Below, piece after piece: positions 15,901-27,900 of a stretch of 39,877 nucleotides of DNA. Location of the stretch: NCBI GenBank assembly GCA_023419605.1, contig JAEZXR010000031.1:1-39877 (forward strand), in the 5' to 3' direction. Numbering within the stretch: position 1 is the first letter of the stretch; each line of letters begins with the position of its first letter. Origin of the DNA: Bacillota bacterium (GTDB taxonomy: Bacteria > Bacillota > Clostridia > Acetivibrionales > JAEZXR01). Both the position numbers and the translations under genes were made by a program. Under the pieces are notes generated by a model. That model searched no databases. It had not been told where the DNA came from and worked only from the letters and a program-made list of their open reading frames with translations.

Positions 15901-18900
15901 AAGTACCCGCTGACCGCTGGGACTGGAAGGCCTGGTACGGTGACCCCAAAAAAGAAGAGAATAAAACCCACATAAAATGGGGCGGGTTTTTAAAGGAAGT
16001 GGATAAGTTCGATCCTCTATTTTTTGGTATATCGCCTAAGGAAGCCGAGTTGATGGATCCTCAGCAGAGAATTTTTCTGGAAACGGTATGGGAGACCATA
16101 GAAAATGCGGGCTACAGAGCTTCAGATTTATCCGGGACAAAAACCGGGTTGTTTGTCGGTGTAGCAACATGGGATTACTACGAGCTATTACGGCTTAAGG
16201 GGATTGAAATCCAAGCCCAGACATCCACCGGGATGTCCCACGGCATAGTGGCCAGCCGGATCTCTTATCTGCTGAACCTTCGCGGTCCCAGCGAACCCAT
16301 TGAAACGGCATGCTCCAGTTCCCTGGTAGCGGTCCACCGTGCCATGGAATCCATCCGGAACGGGGAATGCGATATGGCCATCGCGGGAGGGGTTAACTTA
16401 TTGATAAGCCCTACACTCTTTGTGTCCTTCAGCAAAGGGGGGATGCTGTGCGAGGATGGAAGGTGCAAGACCTTTGACAAAAGTGCCAATGGATATGCCA
16501 GAGGGGAAGGTGCAGGGGCCATTTTATTGAAACCGTTGAGCAAAGCCCAAAAGGACGGAGACCATATTTATGGAATCATCCGGGGAACTGCGGTAAACCA
16601 TGGAGGCCGGGCAAGCTCATTAACCGCACCCAACCCCGATGCTCAGGAGGAAGTGCTGGTGAACTCCTGGGGGAAATCGGGAATTGATCCCACTACCGTA
16701 AGCTATATCGAAGCCCACGGGACAGGGACAAGCCTGGGAGATCCTATAGAAATTAATGGGCTTAAGAAAGCCTTTGAAAAGATGTACAGGGAATGGGAAA
16801 AGCCTTGGCCCCAAAAAGCCCACTGCGGCATCGGTTCGGTAAAGACCAATATCGGTCACCTGGAAAGTGCTGCTGGAATCGCCGGGATTATTAAAGTGCT
16901 TTTAGCGATGAAATATAAAAAGCTGCCCGCAAACATACACCTGAAGGAGGTTAACCCGTATATACAGCTGCAAAACAGCCCCTTTTTCCTTGTAAGGGAT
17001 ACCATGCCCTGGGAAGCTTTACGGGATGACAGAGGCCGAAGGATTCCAAGACGTGCAGGAGTCAGCTCTTTTGGCTTTGGCGGAGTCAATGCCCATGTAG
17101 TACTGGAGGAGTATGAGAATCCACTGTCCTTACAGAAATCAAGGCTTGTAACTCCACAGCTCATCCTGTTTTCTGCCAGGAACGAAGACCGGCTGAGCGC
17201 CTATGTAGAAAAAATGCGCAGGTATCTGCTAAAGGCAGTTGGGGTGCAAGAAGTGGATTTATTCCCAAAAGTTCAGAAGGATCTGGTGAAATGTGCTTCT
17301 GAGATAGTAAAGGTCACTATGGAGCATATACAGCCGGATAAGGATATGAGTGAATACGGTTTTGAACCTTTTATGCTGTCAGTCTTTGCGGAGCGCATCA
17401 GTGAAAAATACAGACTTGAGCTGACTATTTCATTGTTTTATGAATATACTTCACTGGAAGCGATTGCCGCATATTTATGTGAAGAGTACGGAGACTCCTT
17501 AAAAAAATATTATGGGGAGAACTTTACAGGCAGAGAGGAGGGGAATGCTGGGAAAAACAGTATCAACCTCTCTGATATGGCATACACACTCCAGATAGGC
17601 CGGGAGGCCATGGAGGAACGGCTGGCGGTAGTGGTATCGGATATGGAGGGGCTGCTGGAAAAGCTGGAGGATTACTCCCTCGGAAAGGATCACATCGAAG
17701 GCCTGTACCGGGGAAATGCAAAGGCAGGCAATACCTCCTTCGGATATTTATTGGACGGCGAAGAAGGAAAGGGCTTTGTAAAAAGCCTGATTGCAAACGG
17801 AAACCTCAGCAAGCTGGCCCAGTTATGGGTAGCAGGGATTGAAATGGACTGGGGGCTGCTGCATCGGGGAAATCCTCATAAACGCATCCCACTGCCTGCC
17901 TATCCCTTTGCCAGGGAAAGCTACTGGATACCGGAAACAGCTCCGGCAAGAGAGGCAAAAGAGCGGCAGAGGGAGAAACTGCATCCTTTCCTTGACAAAA
18001 ACACCTCTACCCTGGAGGAACAAAAATATACGACCCTTTTTACAGGCAGTGAATTTTACCTGGCCCAGCATGTAATGGAAGGACGGAAGGTACTGCCTGC
18101 AGCCGCTCATATGGAAATGGCCCGCGCTGCTGGTGATATGGCAGGCAGAAGCCCTGTGCGGAAGATCAGGAATATTGTCTGGGCAAAGCCGGTTGCTGTA
18201 GAGGAGCAACCGGTTACGGTGGATATCCGCTTATATCCGAAGGGGGCTACGGTAGATTACGATGTAAGCACCGTCGATGGAAAGGATGACAGAGTGGTTT
18301 ATTCACAGGGCGTACTGGTTTACGGCAATGAGGAGCCGCAGGCAGAAAACCGGTGGATGGATATTCCTGCGATCAGGAACCGATGCACCCAACAGCTCCC
18401 TGGCGGGGAGTGCTACCGGCGGTTCCGGGGGAAGGGACTGGAGTACGGCCAAAGCTTTCAGCCGGTACAGGAGTTGTTCTATGGCAGGAGGGAAGCGCTC
18501 TCCCGGCTTCAGCTTCCCCATGAACTGCGGGAAGGGTTCAAAGACTTTGTGCTGCATCCTTCCTTGCTGGACGGAGCGCTGCAAACCGTGGTATGCCTTG
18601 TGGAGGAGGGATGGGCGGAAACAGGCACCACCTATCTTCCTTTTTCCATCGGCGAGGTAGAGCTGGTACGCCCCCTGCCGGAAAAATGCTACGCCCATGC
18701 AGTGGTAACCAGGGACAATGTGGGGGCAGACCCGCAGGAAAAGAGATTTGAAATACGTATTGCAGACGAGGCGGGCCAGGTGCTGGTGGTAATGAAGGAT
18801 TTTGCGGCAAGGGCCACCTCTGGGGTTCCGGCCTTCTATGGATCTGCCAGAGCCGAGACGGCTTTTTACCGGAGTGTATGGGAAAAGTCGGAGTTGCCTG

Positions 18901-21900
18901 CCGGGGATCCGGTAAAGTACCGGAAGAAAAATATTTTGATTTTAGATACGGACGAAACGGGATGGAATGCCATAAAAGAGTGGACGGACAGGGAAGCCGG
19001 ACGGACCTTCCTGGTAAAACCGGGCAGCGGCTACCGGGATTTAGGGGGCGGAATCTATGAAGTTGCCCCTGCAAACAAAGGGGATTACCTTGCTTTGCTG
19101 GAAGGGCTCAAACGGCAGAACATGAGTCCCGATGTCATCCTGCACTACTGGTCGAAGGACAGCTTCAGCAGCAGCGAGACGGCATTAAAAGCCCAGTTGG
19201 ATGAGGGCGTCTACTCCGTCTTCCTACTGAGTCAGGCGCTTATGGAACAGAATCTCCATACAGGCAGCTTCCTGTATGTTTACAGAGGACGGGACGGGAT
19301 TACGGAACCTCAGTATGCTGCCGTAAGCGGGTTAGCAAAAGCAATCCGTCTGGAGCTGCCGGGATTTGCCTATAAGACTATTGAAGTAAAAGCTTCGGCG
19401 GCTGTGGACTCTATTGCCGGCATGGCCCTGATGGAGCTGGAAGCCGGAGATGAAACTCCAGTAGAAGTGCGTTATGAAAACGGGTCCCGCTTTGTAAAAG
19501 GAATGGAGGAATTTGAGCCGGGCAGCGGGACGGAGAACCCTTTACCGCTGAAAGAAAAGGGTGTTTATGTAATTACCGGCGGAGCAGGCGGTTTGGGCCT
19601 GATCTTTGCCCGGTACCTGGCCCAACAGGTGAAGGCCAGACTGGCCCTTGTAGGCCGTTCTCCGGCAGGCATGGTGAAGGAAGCGGAGCTGGAGAGCCTC
19701 CGACAGCTTGGGGCCGAGGTCGTTTACCTTCAAGCGGATGTTTCCAGGCGTGGTGAAGCGGAAGAAGTGATCCGGACGGTCAAATCCCGCTTTGGGCAGG
19801 TGGATGGCATGATTCACAGCGCCGGTGTGCTGCGAGATTCCCTGCTATCCAAAAAGACGCAAAAGGATATGGAACAGGTATTGGCACCCAAGGTGTATGG
19901 CACTATCGTACTGGATGAAGCAGCCAAAGAGGAGCCGCTGGACTTTTTCGTGCTGTTCTCTTCCACCACTGCGGTGACGGGCAACGTGGGCCAGGGGGAT
20001 TATGCCTATGCCAACAGCTTTATGGACTGCTATGCGGAAATGGGAGAAGCCCTATTAAAACAGCAGAAACGCAGGTACAGGATTCTTTCCATCAACTGGC
20101 CCCTATGGAAGGACGGGGGGATGAGCGTTGATAAAGAGACTGAAGCCCTGATTGCACGGACCCTGGGAATGAAACCCATGGACACGGCAAAAGGACTGGA
20201 TGCCTTTGCAAAAGCACTGACGCAAACCGGATGCCAGTGCATGGTGATTTCTGGAGACATGAACAGGGTAAAGCAGAGGATGAGCGGCAAAAAAATGACA
20301 CCACCGGTCAATAAAGTATCCCACCTGACACAGCGGCTTGAGGAAGGGGATTTATTGAAAAAACTGCAAGCTGATTTGGCTGCCGGTGCAGCAAAAATAT
20401 TAAAAATAAGTGAAAATGCCATTGATCCGGAAGCAGAAATGAGCGAGTTCGGCTTTGATTCTTTTGCAATCATTGAGTTCAGCAACCAGCTCAGCGATAA
20501 ATATGCTATAAATATCATGCCCTCTATATTTTTTGAACATTCCACCCTTGATTCATTGGCCCGGTATCTGGGACAGAAGTACAAGGCTCCCTTGATTCAG
20601 TATTACAACGGCAGCGTGAAAGGAGCGGGAAAGCCAGAGACCGCCTATGCGGAAATAGAGATTTCTTCCGGGGAAGCCAAAGCAAGACCAAGATTCCTGA
20701 AGCTGCCGGAAAGCCCGGAGGTAAAACCTTTCACCCAGGAGAGACTGCCGGAACCCATTGCCATTGTAGGAATGAGCGGAGTGATGCCGCAATCGGAGAA
20801 CCTGGAAGACTTCTGGTGCAATCTGGTGGAAGGAAAAGACCTTATTACGGAAATCCCCCAGGACCGTTGGGATTGGAAATCCTTGTACGGGGACCCGTCC
20901 CTGGAAGCCAACAAGACCAATATCAAATGGGGAGGATTTTTACGGAATGCCGATAAATTCGACCCCATGTTTTTTGGCATATCCCCCAGGGAAGCAGAGC
21001 TTATGGACCCCCAGCAGCGGGTATTCATGGAAACCGTATGGAAAACCATAGAGGATGCAGGCTATAAGGCTTCAGATTTGTCGGGAACCCAAACCGGGGT
21101 ATTTGTGGGCGTAGCTGCCTGGGACTATTATGAGATTCTGAAGGGGTGTACTGCGGGAATCCAGGCGCAGACTTCGGTGGGTACCTCCCATGCGATGCTG
21201 GCAAACCGCATATCCTACCTCCTGAATATCCACGGTCCCAGTGAGCCCATCGATACGGCATGCTCCAGTTCGCTGGTAGCCATTCACCGGGCTGTAGAAG
21301 CCATAAGAAACGGGGATTGTGATATGGCCATCGCCGGAGGTGTGAGTATACTGGCATCTCCCACCCTTTATATCTCGTTCAGCAAGGCCGGTATGCTGTG
21401 TGAAGACGGACGGTGCAAAACCTTTGATAAAAGCGCCAATGGATACGTAAGGGCGGAAGGCGCGGGAGCCATACTGTTAAAGCCCCTGAGCAAGGCAGTG
21501 GCGGACGGAGACACTATTTATGCAGTGATAAAAGGAACTGCCGTCAACCACGGAGGCCATGTCAATTCTCTGACCACGCCCAATCCAAAGGCCCAGGCAG
21601 AGCTTTTGGCCAGGGCATGGAGAAAATCGGGGATTGATCCCACTACGGCAGGCTATATAGAAGCCCATGGCACAGGTACAAACCTGGGAGACCCTATTGA
21701 AATAAACGGACTGAAAAAGGCGTTTGAGCAATTGTATGCGGAGTGGAATAAGCCTGTCCCCAGGAAAGCGCACTGTGGAATCGGGGCAGTAAAAACCAAT
21801 ATCGGTCATCTGGAAACTGCCGCCGGCATAGCGGGTGTGTTAAAGGTGCTGTTAGCCATGAAACACGGGAAACTGCCGGGGAGCATACATCTCAAAGAGC

Positions 21901-24900
21901 TGAATCCATACATTCAATTGGAAGACAGCCCCTTCTATCTGGTGAAGGAAACCAGAGCATGGGAAAAAATAACCGATGCCACAGGAAAAATGCTTCCCAG
22001 AAGTGCAGGAATAAGTTCCTTCGGTTTTGGCGGGGTTAATGCCCACGTAGTACTGGAAGAGTATGTGCCTATGGCAGCAGAGCCGGAACTTCCTATGGAA
22101 AGACCGCAAATTTTCCTGCTCTCTGCCAAAAACGAGAATCGACTCAATGAATATGCAAAGCAAATGCTCCATTTCCTGAAAAAAGAAAGCAAAACTGGCT
22201 TGCCTCTAGACCGGGTGGCCTATACTTTACAGGTGGGCAGAGTAGCCATGGAAGAACGGCTGGCGGTAATGGCATCCAGTATGGAGGAACTGGTGGGCAA
22301 GCTGGAATTGTATACCGCCGGGAAGGAGCCTATAGAAGACTTATACAGAGGAAATGCCGGAACCGGTAACTCCAAATCGGAAACCTTGTTTAAAGGAATG
22401 GAAGACCGGGCATTAATCGGAAAAATAACCGACAGAGGAGAAATCTCCAGATTGGGACAGTTGTGGGTGTCAGGCCTGGAAATCGATTGGAAACTGTTAT
22501 ACCCGGCACAGGCAAGGAAGCGCATATCCCTTCCCACCTATCCCTTCGCAAGAGAGCATTACTGGGTACAGGAAAAAGGCGGTGCGGGTATTGCAGTTAT
22601 TTCACCGGAGCAGCCCGTGAAGCTTCATCCGCTCATTGATAGAAATATTTCCACCCTGGAGGAGCAAAGATTCACTACCTGCCTGACAGGGAATGAATTC
22701 TATCTTGAGAATCATTGGGTCATGGGGAAAAAAGTATTGCCCGGTGCTGCGTATCTGGAAATGGCCAGAGCCGCCGGAGATATGGCGGGGAGAAGCAAGG
22801 TGCTGAAAATAACCGATGTAGTGTGGGCAAAACCTGTTGCTATAGAGCAGCAGCCCCAGCGTGTCGACATCAGTCTGTATCCCGCTGGTGATGCAGTAGA
22901 ATACCAGGTCAGCACTGTCGGTGAAGATAACGTACCGGTAGTGCACTCCCAGGGGAAGCTGGTCTATGAAGGCATGAAGGAAAACAGACCTGCAGCAGAG
23001 CTCATGGATATCGGGACGGTCAAGGCCCGGTGCTTGAAACGCATGGCGGATGCAGACTGTTATGAGCGATTCCGGGAGAGAGGGCTGTACTATGGCCCCG
23101 GTTTTCAGGTTGTAAAGGAACTGGTTTACAGTGACACTGAAGCGCTGGCTTTCCTCCAATTGCCCTCCGGTTCCGGGAGTGATTTGGAAGGGTATGTGCT
23201 GCATCCGGTGCTGCTGGACGGAGCCTTGCAGACAGTGATATGCTTTATGGATACGGCAGGGGGTGCCTATCTGCCCTTCAGTATGGGGACCGTAGAGCTG
23301 GCAGGCACTTTAGCCGGCAGATGCTATGCCTATGCGGAGCTTACGGGAAATCAGCAGGCCTATGGCTATAAAACCTTTAAGGTACGTATTGCGGATGAAG
23401 AAGGAAGGGTACTGGTAACCATAAAGGACTTTACCGTACGTTTATCCGGCCTTGCTCCGGCTGTAGATACCGGTCTGGAGACAGGGATTGCCCAGGTGCT
23501 GTATTACAGGGAGGAATGGGAGAAATCCCGAGGGAAGAAGGCTGTGACGGGTGCTGCCGGGAGTAAGGCTCTTCTTGTTTTCGATACAGACGAGGCTGTA
23601 TGGGATGCTTTACAAAAGCAGTCCATAGGTGAAAACAGGCAGGTCATTCTTGTGAAACCGGGTGCCGGATACAGAGAGCTTAGGCAGCGGGTGTATGAAG
23701 TGAATCCTGCAAATCCATCGGACTACAGGCAGCTCATGGAGGCACTGGGGAGAAAGAATATAATTCCCGGCGGCATTCTGCACCTTTGGTCCCGGGACTG
23801 CTTTGCACCGGAGGAAGAGCTGTTGAAGACGCAGCTTGACAAGGGGGCTTACTCGGTATTCTGCCTTGCCAGGGCACTTATGGAGCAGGAGATTCAAGAA
23901 GAGATACGCCTTTTATATGTCTATGGGAGAGGAGAAGTAGTCCAACCCCAGTATGCGGCAGTCAGCGGGCTGCTAAAAACCATCCGGCTTGAGAATCCGC
24001 GATTCATGGGTAAAACCATAGGAATACAGGCCGTAACCGGAGAAAGCCTGACTCCGGCTATGCTTCTGAATGAACTTATGGTATATGACGACATGGAAAC
24101 AGAAATATACTATGAGAAAGAAACCCGTTATATAAAACGGTTAAAGGAATTTGATCCGGAAAAAGTCCCCCTGCAAGGCATACCCTTAAAAGAAAACGGA
24201 GTGTACTTGATTACCGGCGGCACAGGAGCATTGGGGCTGATTTTCGCAAAATATCTCGCACGGCGTACAAAGGGTAAATTGGTGCTTACAGGCCATTCCC
24301 CCTTGAATCCTGTAAAAGAAGAGCAAATAAAAGAAATAAAAGCCTTAGGCTCCGAAGTGATCTATATTCAAGCGGATCTATCCAGGCATCAGGAGGTAAA
24401 AAGGCTTATTAAGGAAGCGAAATCAAGCTTTGGTGAAATAAACGGAATTATTCACAGTGCAGGTGTTCTACGGGATGCCCTGCTATCAAAAAAATCAAAA
24501 GAGGATATGGAAGATGTACTGGCTCCCAAAGTGTTGGGCTCCTTATGGCTGGATGAAGAGACCAAAGGGGAACCGCTGGACTTTTTTGTGCTGTTTTCCT
24601 CTACTGTTGGTGTCACGGGGAATGCCGGACAGGCAGATTACGCTTATGCCAACAGGTTCCTGGACTATTATGCGGAACTGCGGGATGCTTTGAAAAAACA
24701 GCAGAAACGCCGGGGCAAAACCATTTCCATCAACTGGCCCTTGTGGAAGGACGGAGGCATGGGGGTTGATAAAGAAACCAAAATCCTGCTTGAAAAAACG
24801 CTGGGAATGAAACCCATGGATACCGAAACCGGACTGAATGCTTTTGAAAAAGCGCTGACACAGCCTGAATGCGGGTTTATGGTGATGGAAGGAAACCGGA

Positions 24901-27900
24901 ATAAGCTAAAACGCTTGTTGCATTCCGGGCCGAAACCGTTGGAAGATGGGATGCCTGCACCGCTACCCCCTGTGGATGAAAATTATTTATTGGAAAAGAT
25001 TCAGGATGAATTGGCGGTGATTCTATCCGGGATTTTAAAGCTGGATAAAAAAGAGATTGATACGGAATCGGAATTGCGGGAGCTCGGGTTGGATTCCTTT
25101 TTGTTGATCGAATTCGCCAACCGGCTGAATCACAAATACGGCCTGGGGATTATGCCGGCAATCCTTTTTGAGAATCCTACCCTCGCTTCCTTTGCTAGGT
25201 ATCTGCTGCGAGCCTATAAGAACCACTTCATGGACTATTATCCCCACAGCGTGAAGACAAGGGAAACGGAGAAAAAACCGGAAGTATTTGAACCGGCAGC
25301 GGCAGCCATCCAACCCAAAACAAGGTTCCAGGTGCTGCCGGACAGGGATAGAAGAGGGGAAACCCCCATTGCCATTATAGGGCTGAGTGGGGTGATGCCC
25401 CAGTCAGAAGACCTGGAAAGCTTTTGGAAAAATCTGGAGTTCGGCAAGGATCTGATCACCGAAGTACCCCGGGACCGCTGGAACTGGGAAGACTGGTACG
25501 GTAATCCGGCCGAAGAAGATAACAAAACCAATGTCAAATGGGGCGGTTTCATGAAGCATGCCGACAAATTCGACCCCATGTTTTTCGGAATTTCACCCAG
25601 GGAAGCGGAGCTTATGGATCCGCAGCAGAGGGTATTTATGGAAACCGTATGGAAAACCATAGAGGATGCAGGTTACCGGGCTTCGGATTTGTCGGGAACC
25701 AAAACCGGTCTGTTTGTAGGTCTCTCCTCCTGGGAATACTATGAGCTTTTAAAAGGGTACGGCGGTGGAATTCAAGCGCAAACCTCTACCGGCATCGCCC
25801 ACGCTGTTCTGCCCAACCGCATCTCCTATCTGCTTGACCTCCATGGACCCAGTGAGTCCATCGACACGGCATGTTCCAGCTCCCTTGTAGCCATCCACCG
25901 TGCAGTGGAAGCCATACGCAGCGGGGATTGCGATATGGCGGTGGCAGGCGGAGTGAATGTCCTGGCCAATCCTACCCTTTATGTATCCTTCAGCAAAGCC
26001 GGTATGCTGTGTGAAGATGGACGGTGCAAGACTTTTGACAAGGATGCCAATGGATATGTAAGAGGGGAAGGCGCAGGAGCCGTTTTGTTGAAGCCTTTGG
26101 ATAAGGCTCTGGCTGACGGTGACCCGATTCGTGCCGTCATCAAGGGAACTGCCGTAAACCACGGAGGCCGTACCAATTCACTGACAGCCCCTAACCCCAA
26201 TTCCCAGATGGAGGTAGTGGTGGATGCCTGGAAGAAATCGGGAATCGACCCGGATACCATCACCTATATAGAAGCCCACGGCACAGGTACAAGCCTGGGC
26301 GATCCTATTGAAATAAACGGACTGAAAAAAGCCTTTGAAAAGTTATACAGCCAATGGGGAAAACCGGTGCCGCAAGAGGCCCGGTGTGGGATCGGAGCGG
26401 TAAAGACCCATACAGGACACCTGGAAGCGGCGGCAGGAATCGCGGGTATTATCAAGGTGCTTCTTTCCATGAAGCATGGAAAGCTGCCCGGAAATATCCA
26501 TTTCAAAGAACTGAACCCCTATATACAACTGGAAGGGAGTCCCTTCTTTATTGTAAAAGAAACCAGTGCCTGGGAAAGGCTCAAGGATGAGAAAAACCGC
26601 ACAGTCCCAAGGCGCGCGGGAGTGAGTTCCTTTGGCTTTGGGGGAGCCAACGCCCATTTGGTGCTGGAGGAATATATACCGGAAGAAAACAGGGAAAATC
26701 CCAGTATAAAAGGTCCTCGCCTCATTGTACTTTCTGCCAAAAACGAGGAAAGGCTGAAGGAGTATGCAAAGGCCCTGTGCGCCTTTATCCATAGAGAAGG
26801 CCCTTCCCGCCTGTCTCTGACGGATATGGCCCATACCCTGCAAACAGGCCGGGAGGCCATGGAAGAGCGTTTGGCACTGGTAGCTTCCAGCATGGAAGAA
26901 CTGGGTGAAAAGCTGGACCGGTACTGCCAAGGAGAAAAGGAAATCGATGGCTTGTACAGGGGAAACGTCCGAGTGGCTTCACCGGCATCCGAACTTCTTA
27001 TTGACGGGGAGGAAGGAAAAGAGTTTATCCGAATCATCATTCGTGAAGGCAAATTGGGGAAATTGGCCCGTTTGTGGACCTCGGGCGTTGAAATGGATTG
27101 GAACCTGCTGTCTCCGAACCAGGAAAAGCGGCGCATTTCATTGCCATCCTATCCATTTTCAAAGGAACGGTATTGGGTCAGTACCCAACCGAAGGTCCGG
27201 CAGAAAGAGGAAAGAGCCTCTCAGCCTTTGCCGGACTGTACCGGCGCGGAACCAAATCTCAAAGATGGGATTGCCTGTGAAAAAACTCCACTGCCGGTCA
27301 GGCCGCTGATGGACTACCGGGAGGACTTCTTTTACGCTCCAGGCTGGAGGTATATTCCAGACCCGGTCGGACAGGATTCTGCCGTAAATGAAAAGGAAGC
27401 AGGCGGCAGGACCGTTCTTATCCTATACCCTCCACAAGCTTCCCTGCTGAAAGAAGCACTGGCGGAGGCCCATGGGGACGATGAAGTAAGAGAAATCAGG
27501 CTGGGGAGTGAAACAAGACAGCTTGCAAAGAACCACTGGGAGGTTTCAACGGAAGATCCCGGTGCCTTTGATGAACTTATTAAACAGTTGGAAACAATCC
27601 ATACCCTCTATTACCTTGACGGAATTCAGAGCGGAAACGCAAGCACCGAGGATCCGGATACCCTGGATAAAACTCTGGAAGCAGGAATGCTGCCGTTATT
27701 CAGGCTGGTAAAGTCTCTGGGCAGTACCGGTTTTGGACGCTTCCCCCTCCAGTTGAAGGTCGTTACAAATGATGTGTACCCGGTGGTGGCGGGAGACCTC
27801 ATAAAGCCCTATTCAGCGGGCTTAGCCGGCCTGATTGGGGCTGCTGCAAAGGAATTTCCCAAATGGAAGACGCTCTGTGTGGACGTAAGCGTAAAGGACC

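Noticed and set aside
17980..18800. Possible inactivity of the DH in the module carrying the degenerate ACP (LPAAA instead of LPGAA)
   Set aside because: The catalytic motif HxxxGxxxxP and the second-site Asp are intact, so it was treated as an ordinary DH.
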